NCBI GenBank assembly: GCA_004431415.1
Contig: QPMI01000027.1
Span: 44,153 to 108,152, forward strand
DNA from: Cyanophora paradoxa
Lineage: Eukaryota; Glaucocystophyceae; Cyanophorales; Cyanophoraceae
Direction of reading: 5' to 3'
Length of the DNA stretch: 64,000 nt
The position numbers and the translations under genes were made by a program. A model generated the notes under the pieces. The model saw only the letters and a list, made by a program, of their open reading frames with translations, was not told the origin of the DNA and searched no databases. Shown piece after piece: positions 19,391 through 30,700 of this stretch (its first letter is position 1; every line of letters starts with the position of its first letter).

Positions 19391-19813
19391 CAGGTATATT
19401 GAATATCAGAGCGAACACATACATATGCATGTACATGCATACGTATACTACGCAAACGTGACTAATCGGCCTTGCGGAAAGGAGAGGCCCTTAGGTCTGT
19501 TGGTATCTTGTCACAAATTTTAGAAAGCGAAATTCGTATATTTGAAGACACCTACTACCCCATTTTTGACCCTGGGGAGCACGTTGGTGCGGCCCGTTTT
19601 CCTATGAGAGGCCTCTAATGGGCAGTAACAGCACGTCCAAAAGCACAGAAAAGCATTTTCCCGGAAAAAATAGAAAGCGCAAATCACATTGGCCTTCCAA
19701 GTCGAAATTTGAAAATTACTAGTGGCCCGGCCGCGATTTTCGCGCCGGGGGTGCAAGCGGGGAACCGGGATCTAATGAAAGAGTCCTAGTGGCACGCACA
19801 TGCGCAGAGTCCT

Positions 19814-20060
19814 CCCCTCGGGCGTGCTCGGCTGCGGGCAGCGGCGCACGCGGTACTGTGGTATAAGCTCGATTTCGGCGGCGTGCTGAGCGCAGCAAGA
19901 GAGCACGGTCTGGACGGCCGGGCGTGCTCGGCTGCGATCAGCGGCGCAGCTAGGCAGCGGCGCAAGCGGTTTTGCGGTGCAAGCTCAAGCGCTAGCACGA
20001 GTGCCGGGCAGCGTGCTCGGCTGCGGGCAGCGGCGCGTGCTCGGTAGGCGGTGCTGCGGT
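19814..20060. repeat. Imperfect direct repeats, CGTGCTCGGCTGCG family
   Basis: The phrase GTGCTCGGCTGCG(G/A), followed by GCAGCGGCGC or TCAGCGGCGC, recurs at about 19824, 19923 and 20009 with variable spacers that also share GCAAGCTC/ATAAGCTC. This is a degenerate short tandem array. Confidence 0.6.
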
Positions 20061-21363
20061 GCAAGCTTGATGCCGTGAGAAGTAGTCCAGGCGGCACGGG
20101 TACCGTGCGGCGTGCGCGGCCGCCGGGCGCAGTGTGAGGAAGCGGAAATCTAGAGGAGACAGCTAGGGAGAATTTAAGTGGTTTCATGCAGAACCGCGCA
20201 AGGAAGAGCCCGGAGTGAGAGAGAAGTTGGTTTTCCCCTCGAAAACCACTTTTCGCGAGTTCGAGAGAGCTCTCGCGAGCTCGAGTTTGACGCTCGAAAG
20301 TCGAGGGCTGACCGGTTCACCGAGCCAATCGGATCGCGAATAAAGCACCATTTTTTCCGGTGTTGCATACTGGACCTCGAAAACGGCCTCATAGAAAAAT
20401 TTTGGCTGAAGCGAGGGAACGGGATTCCGGGAAGCAAGCTGGGAGAAGCCCTTCGGTCTTCGTCCCCCCTTGCAATTAATTTCAAGAGACCGCACCCCAT
20501 TCGCTAGGAAATAGTTTCCAACTTAACGGAGCGCCACGTTGCCGTTACCTGGCGTTCGGAGCGCTTAAATTAAAAAAGCGCCACCTGGCGTTCCAGCAAA
20601 CTTGTATGAGACAGGGTCGCAGTGTGCCACGATGTGGGATTTAAAAGTATTTGATGCGTTAGTTGAAAGATTATCAAAATAAACAATTTAGACAGAGCCT
20701 TGTTACTAAGTTACTGCGAATTACATTCAAATGATTCATAGATAAATATTAACCACCTCCAATTTGGCAAAAAGCGCCGAAAGTCGTTTTCATTCAGCTG
20801 AGACGACCAATATGGGCCCCTCGGGGCCTGTACTCGGTACAATTGCGGCCGATTGGGCCCCGCATCGATATCTGTACCCTTGCGGCACAATTCTGTACCC
20901 TCTCACTTGAGTGTGTACCCTTGCCTAGTGGACCCCCTGTTTCTCCTCCCCCCTTCCCCGTATACGTAACCGCACGCGGTTGCGGGCGCCGGCCCCCGTT
21001 TAAAAACAAAGAGCTGCCACCCTCACGCCTTGAAGCCCCAAGACCCAAGACCACTCCTGCTTCGCAGGGACTCGCTTGTTATAATTGTTACTCAGTACTA
21101 GTACTGTAACTTAGTAATGTGAATATAAGTGAATCTTTGCAATCTTACTCATTCAATGATTGGCAATCGATATCGTTGCACGACATGCGCAATCTTTATT
21201 CACGATTCTTTATGAACGGAACAGGGACACTGCTGTCGCAGTGGCCCTGTTGGAGGGGAAGGACCTCTAAGTTCTGAGCAGGAAAGGGCAGGTTTAGGTT
21301 ACAATTAAGAAGTAGAGTCTGGATCACTAGCTATAGCAGACCGCGGGGGGGGGGGGGGGGGGG

Positions 21364-21730
21364 GGGCGAACCTGGACTCGACGAAGCTGAAGCATCCGGC
21401 GGCCGCGGGGCGGCGAAGCTGAAGTAGCCGGCGCGGCGGGCGAGAAAGCGGGCGGAGCGGCAGGTGGCGTCGGGCCCTGCGCATAGCCTGCGCAAGGCCC
21501 TGAGGCCGAGGCCTCAGCTCGCGCCAGACAGCGGCCGGGCGGCGCGGGGGCGGGGCCCAGCGGCAGCGGCCGGGTGAGATGCGTAGCATGCGCAGCAGCG
21601 GCGGGGCGAACCTGGAGTCGACGAAGCTGAGGCGGCGCGCGGGGCGGCGGCCGCGGGCGGGGAAGTCGATCGAAGCGGGTGGAGCGGCAGGGCCGAGGCG
21701 TCAGCGCGCCCTGGAGAGCGGCGGCGCGGG
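21364..21730. repeat. Imperfect ~240-bp direct duplication
   Basis: GCGAACCTGGA(C/G)TCGACGA, followed by AGCTGA and GGGGCGGCG blocks, appears at about 21365 and again at about 21604, and each is followed by a GGAGCGGCAGG phrase. The copies have diverged by substitutions and indels. Confidence 0.5.
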
Positions 21731-22570
21731 GTCGAGGCCCAGCCCGGCGCGGTGTACTAGGAGCAGTTGCGAATACTGCGACGCAGCTGCAGCCACCATC
21801 TCGGGTCGCTGGCCGCGCGCGCGCGGGTCAAGACGCGCGGGTCAAGACACGCACTCGCGGCGCTTGAAGGGCTAGAAAACGCCGAGCAGGAGTCTAGATG
21901 TGCTTGAACCGGAGTCCGTCAGATACCGAAACGCGGCGCGGGCGCGCGAAGTGCTTCCGGATGCTAGCTAGAGCAGAGCTGAACTTCGCTTGCTCAATCC
22001 GCCAGGCGGCGCCATGCAAACAAGGCTACGCGCACGCTCTCGGCGCAAGGCTCGATGCGAGTCGGGAGCCGATGCGCAGCCCCGGCTGTGTCCGCACGGC
22101 GTCGAGCAGAGCTGAACTTCGCTTTCGGATATGTCAGGCGGCAGGTCCGCACCGCGCCCTCGTCCGCCTCGGCGCGCCATGGCAAGAACGTAGTACTGCG
22201 TACCCAGCAATCGGCTCCCGACTCGCAGGAGCTCTTTTTTCCGGCGTCCGGTACAACAGGTACTTGAGGCGGCCTAGCGGGCCACCCTGTGCTCCTCCGG
22301 TCTCGGCTTGTATGAGATGAATTGTCGGGCTCATTACGCGCATGCAGGCGCACTTGGTCCGGCAGATATACCGCCACTTGGTGAGGCGCTAGATTGCATT
22401 TTGTGAAAATGTGTTATTCCCCATTCCTGGTCGACCCGACGGGACCCGGATCTCCCGGAACATGTTTCCGGACTTCTAGGGGCATGCCTTGCTAGGATCC
22501 GGCGAGACATCCCGGGTTTTGGGAGGTCGGGACATTTCATTTTGGCCTAGGGTGGGCACCCGAACACCCC

Positions 22571-22638
22571 CAAGTGGGGGAAGGGGAAGGGGGTCCTTCC
22601 CCAACAAGTGGGGGAAGGGGAAGGGGGTCCTTCCCCAA
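22571..22638. repeat. Two perfect 34-bp tandem units
   Basis: A 34-base unit starting CAAGTGGGGGAAGGGG and ending TCCTTCCCCAA occurs at 22571-22604 and immediately again at 22605-22638. Each unit can itself fold, since GGGGAAGG pairs with CCTTCCCC. Similar CCTTCCCCAA phrases end the 804-bp repeats downstream. Confidence 0.85.
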
Positions 22639-22855
22639 TTATTTCTGATCCACTCATGATCACGATCAAGCTCTGTGGCGACAGATTAATCTGATCATAA
22701 TGGTGGGCGCTCCGAGCCTCGGAGGCATGCGCATGCGCACTGGGGGCGAGCGATCCTGTTGTCGATGGGTATCCCTTCGAAACATCCCTTGGGTATCCCT
22801 AGGCCTCCTATGCGTGCTGTAGGCGAATCAATCGCGAGGTAGAAATACGGCCCTT

Positions 22856-22955
22856 CAACTCTTGCAGCGCTAGCCAACAATGCTTCCGCTTGCGATTGTC
22901 CTTGCATCAACTCTTGCAGCCAACAATGCTTGTGCTTGCGATTGTCCTTGCATGC
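22856..22955. repeat. Two ~52-bp tandem units
   Basis: CAACTCTTGCAGC ... CAACAATGCTT ... GCGATTGTCCTTGCAT is read at 22856 and again at 22908 with a few substitutions and a short deletion. Confidence 0.8.
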
Positions 22956-22959
22956 ATAT

Positions 22960-23900
22960 AAAAGGGCCACTGACTTGCCGCGCGCGTCAGTTGGGTCCGG
23001 GGAAGGGCATTTAACCTCGGCGAATCCAAGATCTAGATGCGCGCATGCAGAGGGCAGCTGCAGGGACTTAAACTAGCGCTTAATTAAGCTTAAGAAGGCG
23101 CGCGCACGGTGGCCGGCCGCGGGCGAGCCGCTGGGCCGGCTCCGGCTGAGGCTGGCCATGCCAGGCGAGCTCAGCGGCTGCAGCTGTCCTCGCGATCGAG
23201 GCGAGCTGTCCTCTTAGAGGTAGGCCTCATGATCGGGGCCTAGCGAGCTAGCTCTAGCTATGTAAGGCGCGGGCCTTGAGAAGGGGGAGGGAACCTTGTC
23301 TGGCCATGGACGTGCTCCAGCTCCTGCAGCTGCCAGGCTGCGCATGCCCCGTGGCCGTCGCGCGCGGAGGCGTGGCGGGTGCACGAGTGCGCATGTGCTG
23401 CGGGTGCACGTGCGTCACGGCGTGGCTACAAAAGGGCCACTGACTTGCCGCGCGCGTCAGTTGGGTCCGGGGAAGGGCATTTAACCTCGGCGAATCCAAG
23501 ATCTAGATGCGCGCATGCAGAGGGCAGCTGCAGGGACTTAAACTAGCGCTTAATTAAGCTTAAGAAGGCGCGCGCACGGTGGCCGGGCGAGCCGCTGGGC
23601 CGGCTCCGGCTGAGGCTGGCCATGCCAGGCGAGCTCAGCGGCTGCAGCTGTCCTCGCGATCGAGGCGAGCTGTCCTCTTAGAGGTAGGCCTCATGATCGG
23701 GGCCTAGCGAGCTAGCTCTAGCTATGTAAGGCGCGGGCCTTGAGAAGGGGGAGGGAACCTTGTCTGGCCATGGCCATGGACGTGCTCCAGCTCCTGCAGC
23801 TGCCAGGCTGCGCATGCCCCGTGGCCGTCGCGCGCGGAGGCGTGGCGGGTGCACGAGTGCGCATGTGCTGCGGGTGCACGTGCGTCACGGCGTGGCTACA
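22960..23900. repeat. 470-bp tandem duplication
   Basis: A unit beginning AAAAGGGCCACTGACTTGCC at 22960 is repeated from 23430 and ends at GGCGTGGCTACA (23900). The copies appear near-identical. I note a six-base loss (GGCCGCGGGCG versus GGGCG) and a six-base gain (GGCCATGGCCATGG versus GGCCATGG) in the second. No gene is recognised in the unit. Confidence 0.9.
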
Positions 23901-25510
23901 TAGCTAGCTATAGGGGCTGGCCGGCGCCTCGGCCTCCGCGCGATCTGGGCGCGGGCACGGGGACGCTGCTCAAGCTCACGTTCCGCTCAAAAAGCGGCGC
24001 AGCGGGCCAGCTCATGATCAGCGGCGCCGGCTGCATGCGCAGCAGGCATGCGCATCGCGCGCGCGCGGGGGCTCTGCGTCGCGCAGCACGCGCGCCGCGC
24101 TGGCATCGGCTTGTTGGAAGTGGCATAGCCCGCCAAGTGCGGCCGGCTTGCGGCCGGCTTGTGCAATTGCGTCGGGGCGCGGTTGGCGCGGGTGAAGCGT
24201 GCGCGGCTGGCGCGGCTAGCCGCTGAGCCACAGCAAGCTGCCGCGCGGGCGAGAGGCGTAACCATTGTTGAGCCGAGCCGAGCTGCGGCGCCCGGGGAGA
24301 AAGCGGCCGGGGGTACTTTAAGAGGTTTTCTCAGGGTAAGTTCGCACTCTCCAATGTGATTGGCTAGCGCGCGCGGCGTCCTCCCACGCGACCGCGTTCG
24401 CGCCCGGCCTCGCTCTCGCAGTACGGAATGTCGAACATGATGCGCGCAACGACCTCGAACTGGTCTGGCCCGTATATCTGCTCCCTGTGCGTCGCTGGAC
24501 CCATTTTTGTCCCGGGTGTTGGTGCCTGTTCCTGGATCACCCTTTGGTCGGACGGGACCGGGAGACATGGTTTCGGGGTCCCCTGGGGATGCGCTTTCAG
24601 GGTGTACCGCGCGGCCCCGGTTTTGCGGAGGTCGGGGAAATGGGATTTGGGGTAGGGTTGGACCCAAGGGACAGGGACAGGGGAAGTGTTTTACCCTTCC
24701 CCAATAGCTAGCTATAGGGGCTGGCCGGCGCCTCGGCCTCCGCGCGATCTGGGCGCGGGCACGGGGACGCTGCTCAAGCTCACGTTCCGCTCAAAAAGCG
24801 GCGCAGCGGGCCAGCTCATGATCAGCGGCGCCGGCTGCATGCGCAGCAGGCATGCGCATCGCGCGCGCGCGGGGGCTCTGCGTCGCGCAGCACGCGCGCC
24901 GCGCTGGCATCGGCTTGTTGGAAGTGGCATAGCCCGCCAAGTGCGGCCGGCTTGCGGCCGGCTTGTGCAATTGCGTCGGGGCGCGGTTGGCGCGGGTGAA
25001 GCGTGCGCGGCTGGCGCGGCTAGCCGCTGAGCCACAGCAAGCTGCCGCGCGGGCGAGAGGCGTAACCATTGTTGAGCCGAGCCGAGCTGCGGCGCCCGGG
25101 GGAGAAAGCGGCCGGGGGGTACTTTAAGAGGTTTTCTCAGGGTAAGTTCGCACTCTCCAATGTGATTGGCTAGCGCGCGCGGCGTCCTCCCACGCGACCG
25201 CGTTCGCGCCCGGCCTCGCTCTCGCAGTACGGAATGTCGAACATGATGCGCGCAACGACCTCGAACTGGTCTGGCCCGTATATCTGCTCCCTGTGCGTCG
25301 CTGGACCCATTTTTGTCCCGGGTGTTGGTGCCTGTTCCTGGATCACCCTTTGGTCGGACGGGACCGGGAGACATGGTTTCGGGGTCCCCTGGGGATGCGC
25401 TTTCAGGGTGTACCGCGCGGCCCCGGTTTTGCGGAGGTCGGGGAAATGGGATTTGGGGTAGGGTTGGACCCAAGGGACAGGGACAGGGGAAGTGTTTTAC
25501 CCTTCCCCAA
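23901..25510. repeat. 804-bp tandem duplication
   Basis: The unit TAGCTAGCTATAGGGGCTGG ... CCTTCCCCAA is present at 23901-24704 and again at 24705-25510. The only differences I see are one extra G in each of two G runs of the second copy. Frames of 75-85 codons are conserved in both copies simply because the DNA is. A stretch near 24507-24650 has phrases such as GDMVSGSPGDALSGC, but no known family is recognised. No supported gene. Confidence 0.92.
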
Positions 25511-25606
25511 TGAATTGAATGCTATTGATCATGATACCGCCCATGAATTGCCACCGCCTAACCTAACATCATCGGACGGCCCCGGCCCCCCGAGGTCGGG
25601 ATATCT

Positions 25607-27760
25607 TCAACCCGTCTTGCAGTCGACGTCGCTATTTGACTTCCAATGCCCGGCAGCATGCAGCGGCCCGGCCTCGAGCTCGCGATCGGTCCTATAGCTA
25701 CTGGACATGCGCGACCTCGGGCTCCGCGGCGGCTGCCTGCGGAGGGGGTCGTCGCTGGGGGCGGGGGCGGGGCGGGGCGGGGCCGGGGCACCTCGCGGGC
25801 CTGCGCGAGGTACCTGGCCGCGCGCTGCCGCATGCGCTCGACCAGCTGCGCCACCAGGCTGCGGCGGGGGCTCGGCAGGGCGAGGGGCACGCCCCCAGCG
25901 GCGAGGGCGGCGCGCCTGCAGACTTCGTCGGTGCCCGGGGGATCTCTGCCCCACCTGCTTGGCCACCGCCAGCAGCTGCTCCGTGACCTGCCGCCCCCGC
26001 CCCGCGCCGCGGCAGGTGAGCCGGGCGGGCGCGGGGCGGCGGGGGCGGCGGGGCGGCGGGCGGGCCTGGAGGGTGTTCTTCGCGAGGTCGAGCATGCGGG
26101 CGAGGTCGGGCCACACGGCGCTGTCCCCCTCCGTCGCCTCCGCCTCGTACGCCCTGCCCCGGCCCCGCCCGCTCGGCGACGCGAACATATACACCCACAG
26201 AAGCGAGATCCGCGGACTCCAGGGGCTCGCAGAAGGGGGGGGGGGGGGGGGGGGGGGGGGGAGGGAGGAGGAGGAGGAGGAGGAGCGCACGTGCAGCGGG
26301 CCTCCTCGATCTGGCACTGGATGCGGATGAGCAGCAGCTCGTGGATCACCCGCGAGTCCTGCGCCTCCTGCCGCCCCGCCCGCCCCGCCCCGCCGGCGTC
26401 GGAGGGAGCATGCAGCGGGGGCCGGCTCCGGCGGGGCGGGACCTGCGCCCGCTCGAGGTCCTTCTCCGTGACGTTCGCCCTCTGCCGGCCCGCCGCGTCA
26501 GCGCGCCCCCGCCGCAGCGATCGCGTCGAGGCGCGGGCGGATCCAGGCCGAGGGCGCCCCGAGGCCTCTTCGCGGGGACAGGCGCATGGCAAGGCGGCCG
26601 ACGGCGAATCTCTAGGAAGCGCCCCCGTGCACGTAGAAGGGAGGCGGGGCAGATGAAAGGCAGGCGGGGCGGGCTAGGTCTGGCGTGCGGAGGCGGGGAG
26701 GCGGGGGCGGGCGGGGCGGGCCTCGGCCTGGGAGCGGATGGCGGCGACGTCCTCGCGGTACCGCTGCCGCTCGTCCCGCGACACGTTCCCCACCTGCGGC
26801 GCGGGGGTCGGCGGCGCGGCGGAGGCGAGCGGGGCGGAGGGGCGCGCGTTGGCGCGGCGGAGCTCGAGGGCGGCGACGCGCTCGTAGACGTCGGTGATCT
26901 GCGGGGGCCTCGGGCGCGGGAGAGGAGGGGCGGGGCGAGGGGGCGGGGCGGGCGGACGCGGTCGCGGAGGGAGTCGACGTCGTCGAGGAGCGGCTCGTCC
27001 CCGCCCCCGCCCTCCCCCTGCGGCCCCAGCGGCGCCAGCATGTGCGCCCGGTCCCCGAACCCGCCCCGCGCCCCCGACCGCCGCGCCTGCACCGCGGGGC
27101 TCGAGCGGGGGCAGGGGCGGCGGCGGGGCGAAGAGAGGGCACGGCGCACGCGCTCGACGACCTCCTCGTGGTGCCTGTGGAGGCACTCGAGGAACTCCGC
27201 CTCCGCCTCCGCCCCCGCCCGCTCCTCCTCGCCCCCTTGCGCGGGCGGCGCCGGGCTCGCGCTCGAGCCGGCGCCGCCGGGCCCCGCGCCCTCGCCGCGG
27301 CGGCTGCGGAGGCGGCGCTGTATGCGGCGCCAGGTGTCGGGGAGCCAGCTCCACTCCTTCAGCAGCACGCGGTGCGCGAAGTTCTGCGCCCGCCCGCCCC
27401 GCCCGCCCGTCAGCAGCGCCGAGCCCGAGGCCGAGCGCTCGAAGCGAGCTCAAGCTCGTCGGACAAAGCAGGGGAGAGGGGCGGGGGGCGGGGGCGGGCG
27501 CACGGCCTTGGTGTCGACGCCGCAGGGGCAGCTGAGGCCGGCGCCGTGGCTGCGCTTGATGCGGAAGCCGCGCGCCGCGAACTCCACCGCCAGCAGCGCC
27601 TGCGCGCCCCTGCCCCGTCGCCCACCCACCTCCGAGGCCGAAGCCGGTGCGATCTTTTGAGCGCGGCCCGACTTCTGCTTGAGGGCGTCGGAGGGGGCGG
27701 CGCACGTCGCCCACGCGGAGGAGGTTGTTCTCCCCCGAGTACTCGTCCCCCGCCCCGCTG
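25607..27760 (-). CDS. Unrecognised multi-exon protein with coiled-coil segments
   Basis: Minus-strand exons with consistent coding character, read in order: ALLAVEFAARGFRIKRSHG (about 27530-27600), NFAHRVLLKEWSWLPDTWRR (27300-27385) continuing into an acidic helix (EFLECLHRHHEEVVERVRR), ITDVYERVAALELRRANARP (about 26840-26900), VGNVSRDERQRYREDVAAIR (26730-26795), NVTEKDLERAQ (26450-26480), DSRVIHELLLIRIQCQIEEA (about 26295-26360), VWPDLARMLDLAKNTLQ (26070-26130), VTEQLLAVAKQV and LVAQLVERMRQRAARYLAQA (25800-25860). Many segments are amphipathic helices or coiled coils. Exons are separated by short GC-rich introns. I recognise no family. It could instead be the C-terminal extension of the Dicer-like gene directly upstream on the same strand; no promoter or terminator separates them. 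A 27-base G run (26235-26261) lies in one intron. Confidence 0.45.
26235..26261. repeat. Poly-G run (27 G)
   Basis: A homopolymer inside a minus-strand intron, where it is a C run on the sense strand, followed by GAGGA repeats. Similar runs lie at 21345-21366, 35655-35682 (28 G) and 39482-39504 (23 G). Confidence 0.9.
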
Positions 27761-30700
27761 ATGCTGCGCCCGCCCCCGCCCCGTCACACCGCGCCGCCTC
27801 GCTCGCTCGCTCGCTCGCCCGTCAACGGGCGCGCGGGGTCTCGCAGAAGCGCGGGGCCCCCCGGGCACCTGATGAAGCCCTCGGAGGACTGGAGGCCGCG
27901 CACGAAGGCCGGCTCCAGCGGCAGCGTCTGCTCCCCCGCCCCGCCCGCCTCGGCGCGAGGCGCGGGCGGGGCGGGGCGGGCCCGGGGCGGGGCGCGCCTG
28001 CATGCCGAGGTAGCGCGAGGCGCCGTGCTCGACCTTCTTGCGCGTCTGCCGCCGCCGCTCGCGGTGAGCGGCGTCTCGGCGAGGCCGCGGGGCGGGCGGG
28101 GCGGGCGCCTCGGAGAGGGCCTTGAGGGAGGCGCCGGGGAGGGCGAAGTAGAGGTGCGCCGTGAGCAGGAACTTCCTGCGCCGCCCGCCCCGCCCCGCCC
28201 CGCCCGTCAGGGGCCGCCGGCGGGGGCCCCTGGAGGGGGAGGGGCCGGGGGGCACCGGACGCCGTCCCCGAGGAAGACGAGCCGCCCGTGGTGGAAGCGC
28301 CCGTCCCCCTGCGCCCGCCCCGCCCCTCAGCCCCGCCCCGCCCACCCCAGCAGAAGACGCCGGACCGCCCACGGCCGAGCGAGGCGGCTCTCCGTCTCGG
28401 TCTAGCGGGGGCGGGGGCGGGGGCGGCGGGCCTCGAAGCGGAGGGCGGCGGTGAGCCAGTCGGCGTGGGGCCCGGGGCCGGCGGGGAAGCCGAGGTCCTC
28501 GGCGAGCTCCTCCAGCGCCCGACGCAGCATCGGCTCCTGCCGCTCTCCCGCCCCTGCCCCGCCGTCCCCGCACCCTTGACCCGGCTCGCCTCGGCGGGGG
28601 TGTGTGTGGAGGGGTTGCCGCACGCGGCGCGTTGCAGCGCTCCAGGCGCCCGCCGCCCTGCTTCGAGATGCGCTCCCAGATCCCCGGGCGGTACTGCTGC
28701 AGCCCCTGAGCGGGCCGGGGCCCGGGGTGAGGGGGCGGCGAGCGCGCAGGGGGCCCCTCCCTCGGCGGGGCCCCCCAACCGACCTGCTCGAGGATGAAGT
28801 GTGTGACGAAGGTCGCGGCGTCCATGAGCCCTTTCCTCTCCTTCAGGAAGAGGGCCCCTGCCGCCCGCCCCGCCGCAGAGCCCGCGGCGTCAGAGGGCGC
28901 GGGGGCGGCCGGCCGGGGGGCGGCGCACCGATGACGGCCTCGACGGCGTCGCCCAGCATGGCGTCGCCCTCGGCCAGGCGCTCCGTGTTCCGCAGCAGCG
29001 CCCGCCGCACCCCGAGCCGCTCCGCCAGCTGCCGCCCCGCGGGCGTCGAGGGGCGGGCGGGGGGCGGCGGGGGCGGGCGGGGCGGACGGTGCAGAGGGGG
29101 TCGTTGGAGACGAGGGCGTCGCGCAGGTCGAGCAGCTCGAGCCCCGAGAGCTCCTGGCGGGGCCCGTCGGAGGCCGCTCGGGGTCGGGCGGCGGGGGCGG
29201 GGGCGCACGGGGAGCCAGAGGAAGAGCTTGGAGCGGGCGACGAGCTCCAGCACGGCGTCCCCCAGGTGCTCCAGCCCTGCCCCCCCGCCCCCCCGCCTCA
29301 CCCCGCGCCGCCCCTCCCATCCCATCCCTTCCCCCTCCGATGGAAGCGAGCGCTCTAGGCTCGTGCGCGCTCGCTGCGGGCGTGGATGACGGGGCGCACG
29401 CTCGTTGTCGGGGAGGCCGCGGGGGGCCATCGAGGCGTGGGTGAGGGCCTGCCGCAGCAGCGGGATCTCGTTGATCGCGAAGCGGTCCGCCCCCATCACC
29501 CGCTGCGCCCCGGCCGCGCCCCGCCCGTGAGCCGCCCGGCCGGCGCGCGGGGCCGAAGAGGAGGAGGGGGCGGGCGCCTGGACGTTGGAGACGAAGCCGG
29601 CGACGCCGGCCTCCCAGAAGACCAGCGGGAGCGCCTCCGCCAGCCGCTGCCCGAACAGGAACATCCCGCCTGCGCGCGCGCCCCGCGACGCCCCGTCAGC
29701 GCCCCTTCCGCGCGCCACCCTGTCCACTTCGAAGCGTCAGTTTCGTTGGGCTTGCTAGCACTAGCTCAGGTTCGTTGTGTGAACGTTGCGTCGTGTGAAC
29801 GTCGCGACGTGTGAGCGGCGGGAGGGGCCGGCTCGGGAGGGGCGCAGCGCACTCGTCGCTGCAGTGGGGACCACGAGCTCTGGGAAGGCATCCGCGTGAG
29901 CGGCACCGGCGTCAAAGCGGGCGGCGGCGGGCGGGGGAGGGGGCGGGGCGGGGCGGGGGCAGACCGGGGACGACGTAGTTGACGGCGTAGCCCTCGGGGG
30001 CCTCGTCGGGGCGCGCGTTGGGCGCCGCCTTCACCATGAAGGCCAGCGGCGGCAGTTCCGCGTACTCCAGCGCCCGCGCACGGCTCCTGTACCACTCCGC
30101 GACTGCCCCCCCGCTCGCGTGGCTCTGGCGGGGCGGGGCGGCGCGAGGGGCACGCACAGGTCGGCGGCGCGGAGCTGGAGTGCGCGAGCCCGGGCTTGAG
30201 CTGCGCCGGGGGGGGAGGAGGGGCCTCAGGGCGGCCCAGGGCGCGGCGAAGGGCGGCGGCTCGCCCTGAGCCAGGCCGGCGGCACGCGTTTCCTCGACGC
30301 CGGCTCGAGCAGGGCGCGCGTCACGGGGACCCTGCGAGGCCGGGGCTCGTGCGGAGCGGGGCCGGCTGCGCTGCGCGGGGCGCGCGCGGGCGCACAGGGA
30401 CATCGCGTCGTTGCTCAGGGGCACGACGGCGTGCCCGTGGCCGTCCGCCGGCGGCTCCGGCGCCGGCCGCCCCTGCACCCGTCGGCGTGAGGCCGGCGCG
30501 CAGGACGGAGAGAGGAGGGAGCGATGGGCGCTCGGGCGTCGAGAGCGCAGAGCGGGGGGATGTGGAGGGCGGGCGGACCTTGACGCAGACGCGGTCGTCC
30601 ACCGCCGACGGGCTGCGGGGAGGGGGCGCCGGCCGTGAGCGGGGCGGGGGCTGGGGTGGGGCTAGCGGGGCCGGGGCCGCACTCGGTGCGGACGAGCTCG

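Larger units (their letters stand above)
19391..22855. other. Gene-poor repeat-rich spacer
   Basis: I find no recognisable coding sequence. The overlapping ORFs at 20174-20507 occur in three frames at once and reflect CTCGAA/TTCGAG palindromes. It contains imperfect direct repeats (see separate entries), GGCGTT/CGCCAC mirrored blocks at 20520-20600 and a 22-base G run at 21345-21366. Confidence 0.55.

Noticed and set aside
20174-20507. Overlapping ORFs on both strands
   Set aside because: Three simultaneous frames over TTCGAG/CTCGAA palindromes. No coding signal could be separated.
24428-24655. 75-codon frame present twice in the 804-bp repeat as a possible gene
   Set aside because: Two other frames are open in the same DNA, there is no recognisable content, and conservation is explained by the duplication itself.
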